The notes under the pieces: model-generated | Told to the model about the DNA's origin: nothing | Database searches by the model: none | What the model saw: only the letters and a program-made list of their open reading frames with translations | Shown here: positions 20,296-23,245 of the stretch, in pieces | How the letters are laid out: every line of letters begins with the position of its first letter | How positions within the stretch are numbered: position 1 is the first letter of the stretch | Position numbers and translations under genes: made by a program | Assembly: GCA_964653855.1 (NCBI GenBank) | Contig: CAZZFV010000036.1 | Coordinates: forward strand, 1-23,245 | DNA: 23,245 bases | From: RGIG3528 sp964653855 | GTDB taxonomy: Bacteria; Bacillota; Clostridia; Lachnospirales; Lachnospiraceae | Direction of reading: 5' to 3'

Positions 20296-22996
20296 ATGAA
20301 AGCAACAAATTTAAAAGTTGAATATCTTACAAATCCTGTGGGAATCGATGTGGTTCGTCCGAGATTCGGTTGGAATTTTGAAGCCCGGTCNNNNNNNNNN
20401 NNNNNNNNNNNNNNNNNNNNNNNNNNNNNNNNNNNNNNNNNNNNNNNNNNNNNNNNNNNNNNNNNNNNNNNNNNNNNNNNNNNNNNNNNNACTTCAAACG
20501 GGTAAATTTCAAACGGCGTACAGGATTTACGCGCATGACGACAGCGGCAACACGCTTTGGGATTCGGGATGTGTGAAAAGCAACAAAATGCACCTTGTCG
20601 AATGGGGCGGCGAGGACTTGAAAAGCCGCACATCCGTAACATGGAATGTAACCGTGTGGGACGAAAAGGGGGAGGCGGAACAAAGTGCGGACGCTTATTT
20701 TGAAACAGGACTTTTAAATCCGGACGATTGGACCGCAAAATGGATTACGGGAAATTATAAGCCACACAAAAACAAACGTTACCCTGCGGACACATTTAAA
20801 AAAGAATTTTTTGTCGATGAAAAAAAGAAGATAAAAAAAGCAAGAGCCTATATGACCGCATGCGGAATTTATGTGGGGAAATTAAACGGCGAAAAAATGG
20901 GTAATTTCATGCTTGCGCCCGGAATTACCGATTACAGAAAACGTGTGCAATATCAAACCGTGGATATAGGCGCGCTTATAACCGCGGGGAAAAACGAACT
21001 CACCTTTACCCTTGCCGACGGCTGGTACAGAGGCTCGGTGGGTGCCTGGGGCATAAGAAATTTTTACGGAAAAGAAACAAAATTGCTTGCGCAAATCGAA
21101 ATTACGTATGAAGACGGGACACGTGAAACAGTTCAGACGGATGAAACTTTCATGTGGAATTCCGACGGCCCCGTGAGGCAAGCGGACAACAAGGACGGGG
21201 AAATTTATGATGCAAAGCGTGAAGATTATGTGACGGACGCATCACAAAAAGCCCGTGTCACAAAACATTCCGTGATACCGACCGCGTCAAACAATTTTCC
21301 GCTTACGGAGCACGAGAAGCTTGTTAATCCCGCAAAAATCGTTACGCCGTCGGGAAAAACGGTTCTTGATTTTCGTCAAAACATTGCGGGTGTGGTCGAA
21401 TTTTCTTTTTACGCAAAAAAAGGACACATGCTCACTCTTCGCATGGGCGAATTGATGCGTGACGGTGAATTCACTCAAAAAAACATTCAATGCGTGCGCG
21501 GAGAGCGGAGAACGCCTTTGCAGGAAATAAAATATATATGTAAGGACGGAGAAAACACCTACAAAACGGAATTTGCGATTTTCGGCTTCAGATATATCGA
21601 GGTGACGGCGGATTTTGAAATAAATCCCGCAGATTTTTGTGCGATTGCGGTTTATTCGGATTTTGAAACGACATTTGAATTTGATTCGTCAAATGAACTT
21701 TTAAATAAATTTGTGAAAAACACGCTTTGGGCGCTCAAAAACAATTCGGCGGATTTGCCCACAGATTGCCCCACAAGAGAACGTCACGGATGGACGGGCG
21801 ATGCACAGATTTTTGTGAATACGGCAAGTTATATGGTGAATTTTATGCCGTTTGCAATGAAGTTCGAAAACGACCTCAGGGATGCGCAAAAGAAATCCGG
21901 GAAAATTCCGCAAATTGCACCGGTCGGCGGTACGGATTTTTATATGCGTGCAATGGACGGGTCCGTGGGCTGGTCGGATGCGTGCGTCTTGATTCCGTAC
22001 AGGCTTTGGAAAAAGTACGGAGACCGGGACGTAATAAAAAAGTATTATGATTCAATGAAGCGTTACGCATGCTTTATGATAAAGCGGACGGGAAAACATG
22101 AGCCTTTTATTTCCGAGAGAACGGGATTAAAGGGAAAAGACAAAAAGTATCTTTACAATTTCGGCCAGCATTACGGAGAGTGGGCGGAGCCCGCCGATGT
22201 AAAGAGCATGACATGGCGTGATTTTGCCGTGTCCCGCCCCGAAGAAGCAACGGCATATCTTTATTATGTGATGAGCGTGATGATTGAGATTGCGGAAGAA
22301 CTCGGGGAAAAAGAGGATATTCCGCTTTTTAAAGAGTATCGTGACGGAGCAAAGCGTGCGTACGAAAGTTTAAGGCATCTTCCCGATTTTTCGCTTGATA
22401 CCGACAGACAATCACGCCTTGTGCGTCCGCTGTATTTCGGGCTTTTAAACGATAAGGATACGGAATATGTGAGAGAACGTCTTATAAAAGCGCTTGACAA
22501 TTACAAGTGGCGTGTGGGAACGGGATTTTTGTCGACGCCGTTTATTTTGTATGTTCTTTCGGATATCGATAAGGAAGCGGCATACCGGCTTCTTGAAAAC
22601 GAGGAAAAACCGGGATGGCTTTGCATGCCGAAGCACGGAGCAACATCGATCTGGGAAGACTGGGCGGGACCTGATTCCGACAACGGCAAAGGCGGCGGAA
22701 TAGCTTCTTTGAATCACTATTCAAAGGGTGCGGTGCTTGAATGGGTATTTGAAAAGATGTGCGGAATAAAGGTTGACGGAGAAAATAACTTTTTGATCGA
22801 GCCCGTTCCGGGAGGACATTTTAAATACGCGGGAATGACATATAAAAGCGTGTACGGAGCGGTGAGCGTAAAATGGGAAAGAACAGGAAACGGAGAATAC
22901 AAGTATAAAATCGTGATTCCGCCGAATACAACCGCAACAGTCAGAACAGAGGGAAAAAATGAAATGATACTCACGGCGGGGGAATATGAAATTTAA
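20296..22996 (+). CDS. GH78 alpha-L-rhamnosidase, interrupted by an assembly gap
   Basis: The N terminus (KVEYLTNPVGIDVVRPRFGWNF) and the post-gap sequence (FQTAYRIYAHDDSG, LWDSGCV, TGLLNPDDWTAKWI) match the start of bacterial alpha-L-rhamnosidases. The (alpha/alpha)6 barrel carries TDCPTRERHGWTGDAQ with Asp at 21764-21766, Glu at 21779-21781 and Asp at 21800-21802; the far glutamate is in SIWEDW at 22655-22657. The enzyme would remove terminal alpha-L-rhamnose. No signal peptide is seen, so it is cytoplasmic. The frame changes by one across the 100 Ns, which are a placeholder: any true missing length divisible by three restores one frame. It is the last gene of the operon, ending with a terminator at 23093-23138. 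Confidence 0.92.
20391..20490. other. Assembly gap of 100 Ns inside the GH78 gene
   Basis: The run is exactly 100 N, a common placeholder for unknown size. The base count requires a real length divisible by three; zero would also work, joining TC and A into a serine codon with the reading GWNFEARSLQTGKFQTAY. That spacing between the Trp and QTAY is close to the family's usual ten or so residues. Confidence 0.97.
20493..20522 (+). repeat. 15-bp near repeat at the gap edge
   Basis: TTCAAACGG at 20493-20501 recurs at 20508-20516, period 15. This short tandem repeat at the contig edge may have caused the assembly break. Confidence 0.6.
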
Positions 22997-23043
22997 GTGA
23001 AAGTTGTAAAAAAGAGCTGCATTTTGGAGCGTTCACTTAGGGA

Positions 23044-23066
23044 TTATTGAAAAAACAATAATTTTT
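23044..23066 (+). terminator. Weak hairpin with T-run after GH78
   Basis: TTATTG pairs with CAATAA around an A6 loop, followed by TTTTT. It is AT-rich and weak. An 8-bp inverted repeat, TAAGTGAA (22994-23001) and TTCACTTA (23032-23039), lies just upstream. Confidence 0.35.
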
Positions 23067-23092
23067 GAGTGACGTTATCAAGCGGTGCAAAC

Positions 23093-23138
23093 AAAAAGAC
23101 CGCATAACTGACTACAGTGTCGGTTGTGCGGTCTTTTT
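23093..23138. terminator. Strong terminator of the glycosidase operon, possibly bidirectional
   Basis: AAAAAGACCGCA (23093-23104) pairs with TGCGGTCTTTTT (23127-23138), with AAC/GTT extending the stem past a T/G position. It has A-runs and T-runs on both sides, so it could also end a gene entering from the right. Confidence 0.88.
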
Positions 23139-23245
23139 ACGCCCGTTTTTAATTACCCGAACAACCTTGTCCGCTTATTGCAGCAGACAAGTGGGGATGG
23201 GCTGTCCTTTCCTGCAAAGCTCTCCATTCGCGTGCAAGAAAAACG
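23139..23245. other. Right edge, unassigned
   Basis: This stretch is richer in GC than the preceding intergenic DNA. Three minus-strand frames stay open from the window edge for 22 to 31 codons, too short to identify. With the bidirectional terminator next to it, the 3' end of a minus-strand gene or RNA is possible. Confidence 0.2.

Noticed and set aside
20296..20505. Apparent frameshift in the GH78 gene
   Set aside because: The frame change arises from the arbitrary 100-N placeholder, not from observed sequence.
20055..20738. Minus-strand open frame reading through the N gap
   Set aside because: The continuity is created by Ns and it opposes the GH3/GH78 genes.

Overview
The window looks like a scaffold piece from an anaerobic, low-to-mid GC Firmicute, most plausibly a gut or rumen Lachnospiraceae-type clostridium. 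The grounds are AGGAGG ribosome binding sites, clean TTGACA/TATAAT promoters, hairpin-plus-T-run terminators, an XpaC-TelA operon, an SPFH plus Arc-like gene pair, and a cytoplasmic glycosidase locus with an AraC-family regulator and a GPH symporter. This taxonomic call is inference; no rRNA or tRNA is present. A 100-N assembly gap lies at 20391-20490.

Layout. 19-1515 encodes an NYN (PIN-like) nuclease-type protein. 1757-2515 encodes a short-chain dehydrogenase with its own promoter and terminator. 2516-2862 holds two terminators around a small probable gene remnant. On the minus strand, 4113-2863 is an operon of a membrane SPFH/band-7 protein and a ribbon-helix-helix protein; its promoter carries three TGATAT boxes spaced exactly 11 bp. 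Two toxin-antitoxin-like pairs follow on the plus strand: Phd/YefM antitoxin plus PIN toxin (4367-5000), then MNT nucleotidyltransferase plus HEPN protein (5123-5874). An XpaC-TelA operon (6071-8712) leads into an MFS transporter (8744-9907). An AAA/DUF4143 ATPase (minus, 11388-10144) is bracketed by two 62-bp near-identical imperfect palindromes. Next are a membrane-anchored zinc-ribbon protein with a C-terminal J-domain-like HPD motif (11630-12580), a small membrane protein with a probable frameshift (12649-12982), and a SulP/STAS anion transporter (13175-14830).

The right third is a glycan-use locus. An AraC-family regulator (minus, 16100-14817) diverges from a GPH symporter (16269-17741), followed by a GH3 beta-glucosidase-type enzyme (17862-20294) and a GH78 alpha-L-rhamnosidase (20296-22996), with a strong terminator at 23093-23138. 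None of the enzymes has a visible signal peptide. The likely logic is import of a small rhamnose-glucose conjugate, such as a plant diglycoside, followed by cytoplasmic removal of rhamnose and then glucose.

The most distinctive signals are regulatory and structural: the 11-bp phased operator at the SPFH/RHH promoter, a long palindrome centred on the -35 of the J-domain gene, paired TAGCTA boxes around the toxin-antitoxin -10, the repeat-bracketed ATPase, the heptad and pentapeptide repeats at the start of XpaC, and short tandem duplications that begin at the stop codons of two transporter genes.
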